A DNA stretch of 64,000 bases. Source: Epiperipatus broadwayi. Lineage: Eukaryota; Onychophora; Udeonychophora; Euonychophora; Peripatidae. A program made the position numbers and the translations under genes. Shown here one piece after another: positions 11,622-24,373 of the stretch; the first letter of the stretch is position 1, and each line of letters starts with the position of its first letter. The stretch is taken from contig JAQFVV010000181.1 of assembly GCA_028023455.1 (NCBI GenBank), positions 2,052,001-2,116,000 on the forward strand, written 5' to 3'. The notes below the pieces were generated by a model. It saw only the letters and a list, made by a program, of their open reading frames with translations, was not told the origin of the DNA and made no database searches.

Positions 11622-14600
11622 ATATCTTAGGTTTATTTCCACCAAAATATAACAAATATGAATTAACTAATTAGACCTTGTAATTAAATATGATGAGGGA
11701 TTTTACATGATATCTAACTACTCTTATAAAATAAATACAACAATAAACAACTAAATAACTTAATGATTCTCAACATCAAATCTACTTAATGATTAACGTT
11801 TAGGAATAAAACATAAATAATACAATAAAATTTTAATTAAACATTGTACAATCTTTCTTTGTTTAATGTAGTATTCCTAAAAATATAATCTATTTGAATA
11901 TTGTGGCAATAGCAGCAGATTATGCATGGAGAATGAAAATCAAATAAGCAACATGCAGATAAATCATAACATGACAATGTAGATTTAAAAAATATCACAA
12001 ATTTATTTACGAATAAGCAATAAATTTATAACATAATATAAACAGAATATTTACAAAGGTAAAATAAGAATTAACATTATTTAACAACAAAAAAATATTT
12101 ACAATAAATCTAATCCATAAATACAAGAAATAAAATAAGAATAGTCTTCACTCTGGTGGATTTAAAAAAAAATGAAACTTACAACAGTAATGATAATATG
12201 TAACCTTCATTCAGTAAAATAGTATTCTATTATTTATGTTGACAATAGTTAGAACAAGTTTTCCAATTTCTAAAAAAAACAACTTAATATTTTACTTATT
12301 CTACTATAAAATGTATTTCTTATGATGTAAACACATCAATGCGAGTTTATATTTTAAAATATATTTCTGTGATGTTGAGTGGTTTAATCCAAATAAAATA
12401 TTAAAAGAAAAATTATTTTTTAAAAAAACTTTTTTTGCAGTTTGGCAAAGTATCATTCTAATATTTGGATATCAGAAAAAATTAAATAAAATATAAAATC
12501 TCCCTCTATAAAATTAATAAACTATTATGCAAAAAATATTCAAGAGGAAATTTTTATAAATTTTTGTAACTTAACTAGGTTTCAATTATTTATAATAAAA
12601 TTTAAGAAACTATCCATAAGTTATATTGCTTGACATTTGTATTACTTTCATTTTTATACTATTTCATACATCATATCATACCAAAATTATTTTCACTATT
12701 CTCTCTTTCATTCCATTTAAATATGTATCTGATTGAGCTAAGGGATCTCTAATATTTTGTATGGGCATCAATTTTTCTTCTTTTGTATTACATACTATGG
12801 CAATCATTAAACATCTCAATATCATCTGCAAAATAAATTCCTATATACTACATCTTGCCCTCTCACAAAATTATTTACTTCAAATGGTTTAGTTATTAAA
12901 TTTTCCAACTTATAAAACTATCTTCTATGATGATACCTGTGATGATAGATAGTGATTAAAGTGTAGAGTATGGAATAGTAACAATAATGTTTCAAAATAG
13001 TAAGATCATATCATCATGGGTACAGTGCAAATCATAAGAGTAGGTACATATTCATTGGGCACCTAAGATTCAAGTCTTGGCTCTATTATAGCACTTATTG
13101 ATGATAAGTAAATGGAACTGTCCATGGAAAAAGATATACAGCCTTATGTTATCTGTATATTTTAATAATTTTAAAGAATGGAAATATAATTCATATACAA
13201 CAGTTTTCAACATATCCCTAACACCTAGGATTTCACAAGAATATTATTACTCTCCTGACCACCATGCTATATCTTCCATACTAAATAACTCATTCAACAT
13301 AATACAATATACCAACAGCATTCTAAAATAACTTCCAGAACATGATACTAAAAAAACAACAAAGATCTAAATCCATTTCAAGAGGTTTTTTTAAAGCTTT
13401 CATGCACAAATGATCTTGATAAACTTTCATTGGTACTATACATTTTATTTATTTGTTATGGTATAATTTAGAGATCAATATTATCCTTTCTGTATTCCAA
13501 CAGATAACATTTATAAAATAACATATCAATAATTTAACGATGTTATATAATGTACACATATTCAAGCTTTCACATTTAATAAATATTTAAACTATTCTTG
13601 GATGTTTTCAAACATTTGTTCGCATTTATCAAATCTTTCACAAAATACACATGATAATTTTATCAATGGTTCATTCTTCCACTGTTTAACATTAAATTCA
13701 AGCAATGTGAAATATTGATCTTAAAATACTAATTAGGGTATGCCTTTTCTTAAATAAAAGAAATGAAAAAAAATATTAAGCAAAAATGTAATCTAAATAG
13801 CAATAAAAATTACCAATGATATCATTATAATGTTAGATCACTTATGGCGATCCGCTCCTTAAAACCATACATGCAAAGAAAAAATTACGATTGAAATTTG
13901 CCTTGTTTAGAAAATTACTTTCTAAATACCCACTTGTCTTTTAATAAAGTTAATCTATTTTAAAATTATATAATAACAACAAATTAGTTTTAAAATAAAT
14001 AATTGTAATTTTTTAAATACTACAGTTAAAACTTAATACTAAAAAAATCATAATAATAAAGTTTAAAGTTATAAAAAGATTTTTTTCTCCTTACTCATAA
14101 CTTGAATTGTTTTCCAGGAATTTACTTGTCAGGCAGCTCCCTCTTTTGTCTAGCTGCAGTTAAACAGCATTGTGCACAATTATATCTTTATCTTGGCACA
14201 AAATGAAAAAATGTACAAATGACATCATTAAAATCCAAGAAGAATATTAATAATCCTGAAGAAATAATTGTTCATTACAATTTTTTTCCTCTGGGCATTT
14301 ATTCAGGCATATAATATCTTCTTTAAATAATTTATTGATCCATTTATGAAATATTTCTTATGTACATTTTCAGCCATGGTATAAAGCAAGTAGATATTGC
14401 AAGAAATATAATATAATTAATATTCACATTTCCATCAGTAAAATCATTAATAGCAGACATATAATGTAAATTATTTATTTAATATTCTTATCAGGAGACA
14501 TATAATTATGAATTAAAATAAATATTTCTTTCTTTTAAGAAAAATATGATTTTTTTTTTATTCTTTTAAACTCATATCTTGTCACTTAGTATCTTTCTTT

Positions 14601-16318
14601 TTCAGGTAAAAAGACAGTTATCTCATTCCAACATTTATTAACTGATAATATTTTTTGATCTTTTAAAAAGTCATCTCAGTTCATTATTTCCAAATAGAGT
14701 TACTTTTAAAGTATATATTTTATTTATTAAATTAATTATTGGATAAACCATTTTAAAGGCATAAAAGACTTTCAAAAGTCATTTTCTTCAATTTGTCTAA
14801 ATACATCATTCTTAAAATAGAAGTTCATATTGATTTCTTTAAAAACAAATCAAATATGGGTTATTACTATCAATTATATATTAAAGCAGGCATTCATCAT
14901 ACTATAAGATATTTTAAGTTCAGTTTTAAAGCACAGGTCCAGAGGCTTAATTTTTGTCTTTTTTCAAATTTAATATTACAAATAAGATTTTTAATGAATA
15001 TCCAGTTTCTCTTAATTACCTCAAATAAATTAGTTGCATTGCAATATGATAAAGTCATTTGTAATAAATAATCACTCCTTCCAATCATATTATCTATAAA
15101 AATTACAAAGTTCTTACATAAATCCACTCTGGTTTTGTTGCAGTAATTTTCATAATATTTGGTATTTATCTTCACAATATTTAAGTAGCCACTATTGTGT
15201 TCCATAGAGTTATTGAGGTCCTAAATTAAGTTTTTGGTGATTTATTATTTAAGTAGTTATCCTAATTATATTTTTCAAACAACACTTTCAATTAAATAAT
15301 AATAATTTAAAAGAAATTACTACTGTTACAGTATAAAAATAAATATAGTTATAAATTTCAAACAAAAGTCTGTACAACACAATTAACTATTATGAATAAC
15401 ATATTTCTAGACTGGCTTCAAACTTTCTTTTTATACTGGTCTTAATCCTATGATTTCATTGGTCAATACTGCTTGTATAAATCTGCCAATTGACATAACT
15501 ACATCAATATAAATTTTAAAATTAATTTATAAAACTATGAGTCATTGATTATAAATATTATCAAATTATTTAATACATTAAATATTAAATACTTTTATCT
15601 AGAAAATTAAATATCTTTATTAAAACAATTTTTAATACTTAAATAACCTGAAATTGATTTTAAAAAATAAATTATTACACTTAAATAAAATAATAATAAG
15701 TTTAAATATTATTTTTTTAATATTAACTCTAGTCTGAAAATTTGCCATACTTTATTATGTACCAAATTTTGTTAACAAGTTAAAACTAAAGATTTCTTTC
15801 CTTAACTTTCTGAAATCACACATATTCACACACATCTAATCATGTGATACTTTCATCACTTTTTAAAATATTAAATTAACTTATCATTCCAAGTAATATT
15901 TTAAACAAAATTAATTATCTTAAACATATAATATAACCTATTTATCACTATAATTAAGCTATTTGACCATTATATCTTTTAAATATAATAAATAAAAATT
16001 AATATTATATTTTAGATAATTTACTGTATCATTTTATATTTAATTCATCTAACAATAACTTCATACTGTCCAATATATCTTTATAAGCTTCTATCTATTG
16101 AGTTTGAACCCCTACTATACATAATATCAAAATTATATGCTAAAAAATAATCGAAATTTTAAATTTTTTATAATACAACTACTTTTCCTGCTTTACCTAA
16201 CTGTTTGTAACTATTATAAAAAGTATATATATCCTAACGCACATTGCTAGCTAAAAATTCAAATATAAAATGTCCAAATTACCCTCCCATATGTTATCTT
16301 TTATCAACAGCACTGTCT
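11622..16318. other. Long AT-rich tract, nothing recognised
   Basis: Nearly 4.7 kb with no frame longer than about 100 codons. The two overlapping frames on opposite strands at 14793-15205 shadow one another and have no domain. No tRNA boxes or matched repeats seen. It could be intronic or intergenic. Confidence 0.5.
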
Positions 16319-16413
16319 GTGAATAAATATAAAATCTGAACTTCAAACAGCATGACTCAAAGGAATACCTTTTGAGTCAGCCTGTTTGAACTTAGAACTT
16401 TATATTTATTCAC
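16319..16413. repeat. Short hairpin element (~95 bp)
   Basis: GTGAATAAATATAAA...TTCAAACAG and CTGTTTGAA...TTTATATTTATTCAC are inverted repeats of ~42 bp separated by only a few bases (AAGGAATACCTTTTG, itself partly palindromic). The paired length covers almost the whole element. The structure fits a tiny MITE or foldback remnant. I see no clear target duplication. Confidence 0.6.
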
Positions 16414-16425
16414 TAAGGGTGTGTG

Positions 16426-16428
<3 letters not shown>

Positions 16429-16466
<38 letters not shown>

Positions 16467-16470
16467 AATA

Positions 16471-16506
<36 letters not shown>
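16429..16506. repeat. Two (TA)n tracts
   Basis: Alternating TA runs at about 16429-16461 and 16472-16506, separated by TGTGTGAATAATT. Confidence 0.9.
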
Positions 16507-16510
<4 letters not shown>

Positions 16511-16548
16511 AATTTGTTTGTGCATTATTTTATGTAGTTATTTATATT

Positions 16549-17213
16549 ACATGATCACTATCTCTTATTCTAGCACATATCAAAGTAATTAATGGATGCC
16601 AGAAAGCTTGTGCATAAAATCCCTATCTAGTGTCTACTCATCCAATATCCCCAGACTAGTTTTTGGCTTGTGGCCTTCATCAGTGATGAGCCTTCTGGGA
16701 TCCATTGATTACTTTGGTTGGTATAGGGTGGCACTATTGTATGGAGAATTTTGCCTTGTTTAATAACAATTATATGTTAGCATAAGAGATAGTGATCATG
16801 TGATGTTTAGTGGTTTAACACCAATCCTGCCTAATAAGATAGTGGTGGCTATGGTTGTTAAAGAGCCAAAGACACCAAAGTGTATGGGTGCTGAACTGAG
16901 TTCAGACCCATATGACTATATAAGCTATTGAGCTTAGATTGAAAATATTACTGTTTTCAATTTCATTCTCATAGTTTTGTAGTTAAGCAGAAATAAAAGG
17001 TGGCTGCTGGAGGGTTGCATTAGATCCTAAGATCTAGGTGCAGTCCTCTCAGATCCAAGGCTCCTCACTCATGAAGGCCACAAGCCAGAAACTAGTCTGG
17101 TGATATTGAATGAGTATACACTAGATAGGGATTTTATGCACAAGCCTTCTGGCATCCATTGATTACTCTGGCTTGCAGTAGTGGCACTACTGTCTGGAGA
17201 GTTTTGCCTTGTT
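16549..17213. mobile_element. Foldback family F1, copy a (complete inverted dimer)
   Basis: The outer parts are inverted: GGATGCCAGAAAGCTTGTGCATAAAATC near 16593 faces GATTTTATGCACAAGCCTTCTGGCATCC near 17130. The inner part carries the family's unique sequence, with a TATATAAGC box near 16919 and the GGTGGCTGCTGGAGGG block. Both arms hold a decayed hammerhead-like core: on the minus strand near 16655-16700 GAAAC has become AAAAC, and on the plus strand near 17066-17110 CTGATGA has become CTCATGA. The end GAGTTTTGCCTTGTTT matches the other copies. No coding capacity. Confidence 0.7.
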
Positions 17214-18200
17214 TATTTCTAATATAATTAACACAAAAAGCTAAAAACTGTACTACATAATCTTTTGTGGAGGCTTATTAATATGCTAAGAAATTCCATT
17301 TTTTGGATATCTTTCTTATCATAAATGTCCTGTTCCTTGGAAGGAATTAGTGTAGTAGAGAGCTTAGATGATTCTGGAATAGAAAGTGATGAATTTAATG
17401 ATAAATTATCTATGGTCTAACTAACTGTAGAGAATATAATTATTCAGAAATGCATGCCTAGTGAGAAAAAATGGAATAACATTGTATATTGATAAAGAAT
17501 TGCTACATAAAAGAGCCGAAATGAGAAACATTGCTAAAAAAGAAACAAAAAATTTGAGAATTATTGTTTTTAAATTACATTAAGTTGTAACAAACCTTTT
17601 TATGTTAATTTTAAAAAATATCCTTAATTAACATTGTAATAAAATATTATTTTATAGCTTTTAGAGAAGCCAAAGATAAAAATAATACCTAACTTGTTGT
17701 CGATCTTAGGTAAATGTTTTAGTCTTAATATTTTTGTTATATTTATAACTCTCAAAACTGAACATCAGCTTTTTTTTTTGATAATACAACGTTTTTTATT
17801 ATTTGATGACCGAATTGATTTGATTGTATGGACATCAAAATAATATAAACATTTAAAAAAGAATTATTAATCTGTTTTAGGGTTAATATACTGTTCTAAT
17901 ATTATATAAAAATCTTACAAGTTATCAATATTGCCAAGTTTATCAAATTTTCACGAATTTAAAATAATTTCAAAAAATTATCACTGCACATACATATATT
18001 AACATTAACAACCATTTCTACAGAACTCATAGCAGTTTTTTATGAAAGAAAAAAAAAAGATTACTACAGTCTACAAAATATATTATTTGCATTTTCTCTC
18101 TGTTTTTGTGTATTTATTTATAAAAAATATCAAAATTACTATACAGAAAAAGAATCAGAATTAAAACCAATTCTTTTTTTATGTTGCACTTCAAGTATAC
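17214..18200. other. AT-rich DNA, nothing recognised
   Basis: No frame, RNA gene or matched repeat. Confidence 0.55.
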
Positions 18201-18719
18201 AATAGTCAAATATGTTTAAAAATACATATATATAAGCAACAAAGATTACAAATTATAAAATTATTATATAAAAACCTTTTCCGGCAAATTATGTTTTTTT
18301 GCCCTTTTCAATATGTCTCCACGATTTAAAGCACATACAGCGACATCTATATCAACACATGAGAGTAGATAAACAAATGGATATTTGACATGATCTATTA
18401 TGTGATATAACAACTGAAAGACAGGCTTATTTATACCTGTGTCTATATATATATATGTAATATTAGGGATATAACAGTAATTTTGTAGTAGAATTGAAGG
18501 GGAAAAAAATCACATAATAGATCATGTCAAATATCCATTTGTTTATCTATCTTCTCTCATGTGTTGAGATAGATGTCACTGTATGTGCTTTAAATCATGG
18601 AGACATATTGAAAAGGGCAAAATAACATAATTTGCCGAAAAAGGCTTTTATATAATAATTTTATAATTTGTAATCTTTGTTGCTTGTATATATGTATTTT
18701 TAAACATATTTGACTATTA
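18201..18719. mobile_element. Foldback element with ~206-bp arms
   Basis: Left arm 18201-18406 (AATAGTCAAATATGTTTAAA to ATCTATTATGTGAT) is the reverse complement of right arm 18509-18719, with a ~100-bp loop that contains an AT tract. Terminal bases are AATAGTC/GACTATT. Arms match with few differences, so insertion or gene conversion is fairly recent. No frame, no hammerhead core, and no second copy in the window. Class unknown; long inverted arms without coding capacity suggest a MITE or foldback DNA transposon. Confidence 0.75.
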
Positions 18720-18774
18720 TTTATAAAAATAAATTATAACTGATATACAGGTATCTGTATCAATATATGTAATA

Positions 18775-18905
18775 TATAGAGTATATGAGCACAGACTTTC
18801 ACACGATCCACCATTACCCTGATACACTTGAATACATATATGTCGAAAAGATAAATAATCACTAATATCCCTATTTCATGCCAAACCAGCAATCATCAGT
18901 TGGTC
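18775..18905 (-). repeat. Third copy of the dispersed ~125-bp repeat
   Basis: Minus strand shows GCTGGTTTGGCATGAAA, a GATTATTTATC block, a GTGTAT block and GTGAAAGTCTGTG, in the same order as the copies at 4650-5195. Diverged. Confidence 0.45.
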
Positions 18906-19439
18906 CAGATTATCATCTCTACACATAATACATTTTTTTATGTTTATGCTTTAAAAAGGGAATGTAGTGAGTAGCTCTGGACTAGAGGAAATTATTATTT
19001 CTAAGGCATATAAGTAGAGAAAAATAGATGCTACTTTACTTCAGTATCACTATCTAGATAATAGTGAACAATACAATAGAAATTGACTTGTATAGTTCAT
19101 TTGAGTTGTTTATTTAATTTTTTCAAAAACATTTGATATTAAATTTAACCAAGTATTAGTTAAATTCCCAAAGCTATAGCTTTCCATATCAATATTTAAC
19201 CCGAGAATAGTTTTCCAATATTTCAAAATTTTATTCGAAAAAGAATTATTTTTTAACAATAAAGCTCCATTTCTGATAGCCACTCAATAGTTACAGTTTG
19301 CTAAATTAATCATATTTGCTGATTCTATTTTTTTTTAAAAAATTAACTTTAACTTATTTATAAATTAATAATTCTAATAATAATCATAGCAAAAAAAAGG
19401 AAAATAAAGACAAAATAATAATAATGTTTAATAAGCAAA

Positions 19440-19511
19440 GCGTTGGTGGCCTAGCGGTTAGCACAGTTGCCTTCCAAGCAGCTGGCCCGGGTTCGCTTCT
19501 CAGTCACCGCT
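19440..19511 (+). tRNA. tRNA-Gly(TCC)-like gene, possibly a pseudogene
   Basis: 72 nt with the layout of a tRNA-Gly. The anticodon stem GTTGC/GCAGC is fully paired (one wobble) around loop CTTCCAA, giving anticodon TCC. A box is TGGCCTAGCGG and B box is GGTTCGCTTCT. The acceptor stem GCGTTGG/TCACCGC has one mismatch at the fourth pair and a G-U pair. The T stem CCGGG/CTCAG has one C-A mismatch and one wobble. The 3' flank has only TTT before AACA, a weak pol III stop. It could be a decayed gene or the head of a tRNA-derived SINE. The fully kept anticodon arm favours recent origin from a real gene. Confidence 0.55.
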
Positions 19512-20299
19512 TTAACATAAAAAAAATAAAATAAAACCAATTGTAAAACTTATAATTAAGGCCTAAAATAAGTTCTATGATAATTGGAGATTAAAATATG
19601 TTACAGTTGATCATTAGAAAATCAGTGGAAATTACTCATCATATGGAGAATTCAAAAATGTGTATGAAAAAGAAATTATGATAATACAGATTAAAATTTT
19701 TATATAGTGCTTAAAAAATAAAAAATAAACAGAAAATATTTTTAAATACTTGGGAAATATATCATAACTGCCTATAGCATATCTTAGGTAATACTTTAAA
19801 TCTTAGATAATGTAAAAAATTCAGAATTTTGCAAAAAAACATTTTCAGTTTCTTTGCAAATTCTTAACAAATGCTGAAGAGACATATTTGACCCACCTAA
19901 ACATGTAAAATATTGATTGTTTTTATAACATTAAATATAAAAGACCAAAGAATATATATTTGGACATCCAATATATCTTAAATATCTCAAACTTAGAAGA
20001 GTGGACAATTTCTTATTTTTAGAATGCAGTTTATTGGCAGAGAAGTTTATAGATCTACAGAAGAAAAAAAATTTAAATCTGAAAATTTTAACCATAAATA
20101 ATCAAAACATGTATTATATAATCAAAAATTCAAATGTAGTAATCAATGCTTTGATTATAATACATTTGGTAGAGAGCTCATATCAGTTTATAGTTCTATC
20201 TCTAATATACTTGATTCAAAATGAACAAATGCAAGATAGATTTGAAAGTGGTTAAAATGCAGTATCTCAGTCAAAATATTAATTATAGAAAAGATCAAT
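19512..20299. other. AT-rich DNA, nothing recognised
   Basis: An 84-codon frame at 20001-20255 has no recognisable motif and A/T-driven composition; not called as a gene. Confidence 0.5.
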
Positions 20300-20720
20300 T
20301 GATTATAAGTTGCCATTTGTATTGAATATGTAGATTATGGAAAAGGATTTGACACTATAATAATTTTAGTACAATTAAAATTCTAGAAAACAAAGATTCG
20401 AACCCACGATTCTATTAAATTTTGAAGAATATTTATCAAAATGCGACAGCGTGATTAAATTACATGGCGATACTAAGAATATGAGTAATAATAACAGGAT
20501 GGTGTATTAAATGGGAAGCTAAAGAGATACAAATCTATTGAGATTATTTAAGTCATCTAGATTTTGGGATGTTGTGTTTTTGCATTTAATGCTTCAAAAA
20601 TGCTATAAAAACTAAAAAGTATATAAGGACTTATAATTAAAAAATTAGAAATTGATAGAAATATCTTGGTCATATTAATAAAATTAATAATAAAATTTAA
20701 TTTGAATGGAAAAATAGATC
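20300..20720 (+). pseudogene. Decayed reverse-transcriptase fragment, RTE-like LINE
   Basis: Translating from about 20315 gives a stretch with CIEYVDYGKGFDTI, which lines up with the RT motif A of RTE-type LINEs (FVDYEKTFDSI in the element at 35303-37185). It is followed, after a stop and frame changes, by LKNIYQNATA and then IKLHGDT. These match LKNICKTATAAIKLHNDS of the better preserved copy in the same order and spacing. Motif B and the YADD motif are not recognisable. Heavily decayed, 5' and 3' truncated, on the opposite strand from the other RTE copies. Confidence 0.55.
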
Positions 20721-21041
20721 TTCAGAACAGTAAATATACGTTGGGAGTAACAAGAAAAATATTTGAATGTGAAAACAAACCAGGGTCACTCCCACCATTG
20801 AAAAAATTAAAAGGTGATAGGTAATTAGACTGTAAAGTTATTATAAAAGATTATCTATATATTGCACTTGAAACGCACATAAGTGAAGCTATATTATGAA
20901 TTAATAATTGCTTAGCACTTTGGGAGCTTCGTGTTCCCATATTCATAGCTTATACTAATGATTATTGTAGATATATTTTTAATAAAGATATATGCAAATA
21001 GCCTTGACAGCCCATTTTTTCGAAATGGAGAAGGGGGTGTC

Positions 21042-21314
21042 TCACTTATTGATGTCATTGGGGTTGTCTGCATCAAAACATGCTTTCTTAATCTTGTGCT
21101 TGGCATCATTGTACTCAGTGTACACCATTTCAGCCATAGAAAGTTCAAACATGTGGCCTGTGAACTTTTGATGTTCGAAAAATATAGAGCTGCCTTCAGA
21201 TTTGATTCGAGTCCTGTTGTATAAATATCGATGTTGTGATACCCTGGTGGCTATTGCAGCATGTGTTTCCCCATAATATGCCACTCTGCAACTATTTTGG
21301 GGACATGTGACCAA
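21042..21314 (-). pseudogene. GIY-YIG endonuclease C-terminus of a Penelope-like element
   Basis: The 90-residue minus-strand frame begins with a CPQNSCRVAYYGET segment, then ATRVSQHR, FFEHQKFTGHMF and a C-terminal KKACFDADNPNDINK followed by a stop. Penelope-like elements end in a GIY-YIG domain with this plan: Cys-containing lead, Y-x-G-E-T, R-x-S-x-H, E-H ... H, and a final K-x-x-x-x-x-NPxIN. The first Y of the GIY pair is shifted and the YIG is YYG. No reverse transcriptase domain is seen upstream (at higher coordinates), so this is a short 5'-truncated remnant. It lies near foldback repeats that carry hammerhead-like motifs, another PLE hallmark. Confidence 0.6.
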
Positions 21315-22013
21315 TTAAAATCTTAAGATGGATTTCTAGCGATTATAGAAAACATAGAAAAAGATATGAAATATATGGATGAGATTTTTAAAATGTGAAG
21401 AAAAAAGCATATAGAGTGAAAAAACTGTATTAAACTTGGAGGAGCTTTTATTCTACATTGTATCAATTATGACTAAAGTGATGACGATGATAATTCCATG
21501 TGTAAAGACTTCTGTTTTTCTATTTTTATGATATAAAGCTATATCTTGGATTGAAGAGGAGAGTATTCATTTATTTAACACTCTCAAAGGTGCATGCTCA
21601 ATTAGCTTGAAAGGCTGATATTGGAATGAGATATAAAGCTATTGCAAGTGCTATTTTATGATCTCCACTATTTATTTTATTTTTTAAAAAAATAAAGATA
21701 CAATCAATAAGTTTTTTTATAATTTTTTGAGTGATTGTTTGTGTGTTAAAATGTAATATATACTTGCAGTTCAGCAAACAATATATATTCATTGTAATCA
21801 AAGCTTATTACCAAAATTTGAGTTATTATATACACTATTATTATATACACTATGCAGAAGGAGACTTGGCACCAAATTTTTGTTCCTTCATTTATATATT
21901 ATTAAAAAATATATGCATAAAATATTACACAAATATGAAAATACAAGTTTCTGTGATGTTTTTAATATTGCTTGTGCAGTAATTGGAGCAATCTTTTCTC
22001 TCAACACCCACCC

Positions 22014-22058
<45 letters not shown>

Positions 22059-22182
22059 TAGATACATTTTTGTTTTTTCTTCTTTATATTTTTTACTTTC
22101 GCTGTTCTAACCCATTTATTCATAAGCTATCTTCAGGATGGTTTTTTTAGGCTATATACACAAAACACGCATATATATATAT
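21315..22182. other. AT-rich DNA with an AT tract
   Basis: No gene recognised. An (AT)n tract lies at 22017-22055. A ~28-bp string, TTAGCTTGAAAGGCTGAT and flanks, near 21600 is also found near 30625, so a short dispersed repeat is present. Confidence 0.5.
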
Positions 22183-24373
22183 TGTAACAGGCACATACAA
22201 TGTTACATTATTTTTTTTATTATTAAACATGAAAAAAAAATAAAAGTTCACAAATAAAACTTCTTTTTTAAGAATTAAAAATTGAAAATTAAAATTCTAT
22301 ACTAAACTCATATATATTTAAAATCGCACAGATGAGAAATTAAAAAAAAAAAGAAACTTTATTAAAAAAAAAGAAAAAGTATTTTAAAACTAAATTGTCA
22401 GTAAAGATTTAAAGATAAAAATATATCTAAGTTTGTACAAAACAAATTAATTAATGTTATTGAAAAAATGGAAATGATTAATTTAATTAGTCCAAGTGAA
22501 CTAGCCCTTGGGCAGTTAAATGTATAAGCATCGGTCAGATAGGAAAATAATAGAAACTAATGGCCAATGAAAGAAATCCATGGGGAGTCGGACCTCAGCG
22601 AAAAGACCATCACCATCATCGTGACATAATGTCTACTGAATCTGAAAGTCTACTATAAAAAGTGAAGGAAAAAAGAGCAGGAGATTATGACAGCAGTGGT
22701 GGTATGTATTAAGGACCAGCTAAAGTAAAAGAGATTGAAAAGAAAATTTTTCAATCCCTTCAGTTTTGTTAAAAAAAATGACATCATTTTCTACATTAAG
22801 GACCAGCTAAAGTAAAAGACCTCTGGATAAGTAAAACACAATGGCTAACTGGATACCAATATCTTCAGGACGGCATGGGAATTCCCATTCAAAATTACAA
22901 ACAACTACAAATTATGGACCTTTTAAAACCGTAAGAACTTTAGATAATTCATGAACATTAAATTAAAAACTTACCATCTTTAAAATAATTGCAATAGAAT
23001 CCTATCTGACCAACTTAATTTATTAATAAGCAATTTTATTTAATGTATTTCTTTTGTAAAATCATTTCCATTTATTTATTTATTTATTTTTTTTTGTTCT
23101 TTTACGTTTTTATTATGATTTCTGTTTTCCGTTAAATTAAATTATACAAATGTTAAACTTAAGTCAGGCGTGAATGGCTATATAGATTTGTAAAGTTGTA
23201 TTAGGGGAGGTAATCTTAGGTTATTCATTCCATAGTTGAATTAGGTCAATGGATTGGATATATTGGTGTAATTAGTAGATGTAGTACGATATTCGCTATG
23301 GGCAGAATTACTATTATACGTCACACACTTCCTTTTGCCTACGGAATGCGATCGTAAGTTGGCAAATGATCGCAGTCCTTTCCTATGGAGTTTTTTTTAT
23401 TGCTCTTATCATCAGATAGATGTAATATTTCTATCTGATGAGAGACAATTTCTTCTCTTAACCTAATTGGGCTGCCATATTCATATTACATTGAACACAT
23501 CGATATATCAGACGGATTGACATTGGTTTAACTGCAAAATTTTGGCCTAAGGTTAAATAAGGATAGACTATTTTCTTTTCAAATGCAAATCTACGTAGTC
23601 TATTCATACTCAACACTCTAAATAAAAATGCATTAAATTTAAGTTGGGTATAGACGCTTGCATGGGTTCGTTATCGGTTAATTGTGTTTTTGGTTTTCAT
23701 ATTTGATCAAAATATATAGACATTCGGTAAATACTGATACCTTACAGTGAGCATCTAAGATGTATTTATTTCAGATGTCCTTTAAGTTATTGGTATCAAT
23801 GCAGCATCTTACAATGAATGCCACTGGGTTTCTTATGAATTTCCCTCTGCAATTCCACCAATGACTTTATATTTTGATTGTTTATGTTTATTTTGAAATG
23901 TTTTTGACCACGTAATCTGTGTAACCAATCTATACTCAACATTATAAAACAAACTTTCATAAATCCATCTGTGTGAACTTATAATAGTATAAAAATTAAA
24001 ATGTAAATTAAAATCTAAAATAAAAGTTAAAAATAATGTTAAATGTTAAAGTAAACATACTAAAATAATAATGTTAAATTTTATATATATATATATATGT
24101 ACGTAAATAAATGTTTGTGTGTATAATTACTGGCAGTGGCTTATTAAATTCTTTTTTAAAAAAATATTTTTAGATAAGAATTTATTATAAAATATAAAAT
24201 CTCTGCTATTCCACTGAGCTAGTGACAATGGGCTAACGACCTGAATCAACCAATAAAAAAAGTTTTTTTTAACTTATGTATCTGCCTACTATATAAATTT
24301 TTCTAGGTTCAAATGCCTAGATGGCACCCTTGTAGTGCACATTACGTTAAGTCATATTCTGGATCATTATAAC
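22183..24373 (+). mobile_element. Long terminal repeat, family L, copy C (longest)
   Basis: About 2.19 kb, starting TGTAACAGGCACATAC inside an AT tract and ending GGATCATTATAAC next to a primer-binding site. It aligns end to end with copies A and B, with more substitutions. Within the 3' part lies a T-arm-like hairpin CTAGG TTCAAATG CCTAG. On the minus strand a nearby TAGCTCAGTGGAATAGC string resembles a tRNA A box. These are conserved in all copies. No open frame of note. TATA-type strings are too common here to choose a promoter. Confidence 0.65.

Noticed and set aside
14793-15205. Two overlapping ~100-codon frames on opposite strands
   Set aside because: They mirror each other in AT-rich DNA, have no motif, and one strand's frame explains the other by chance.
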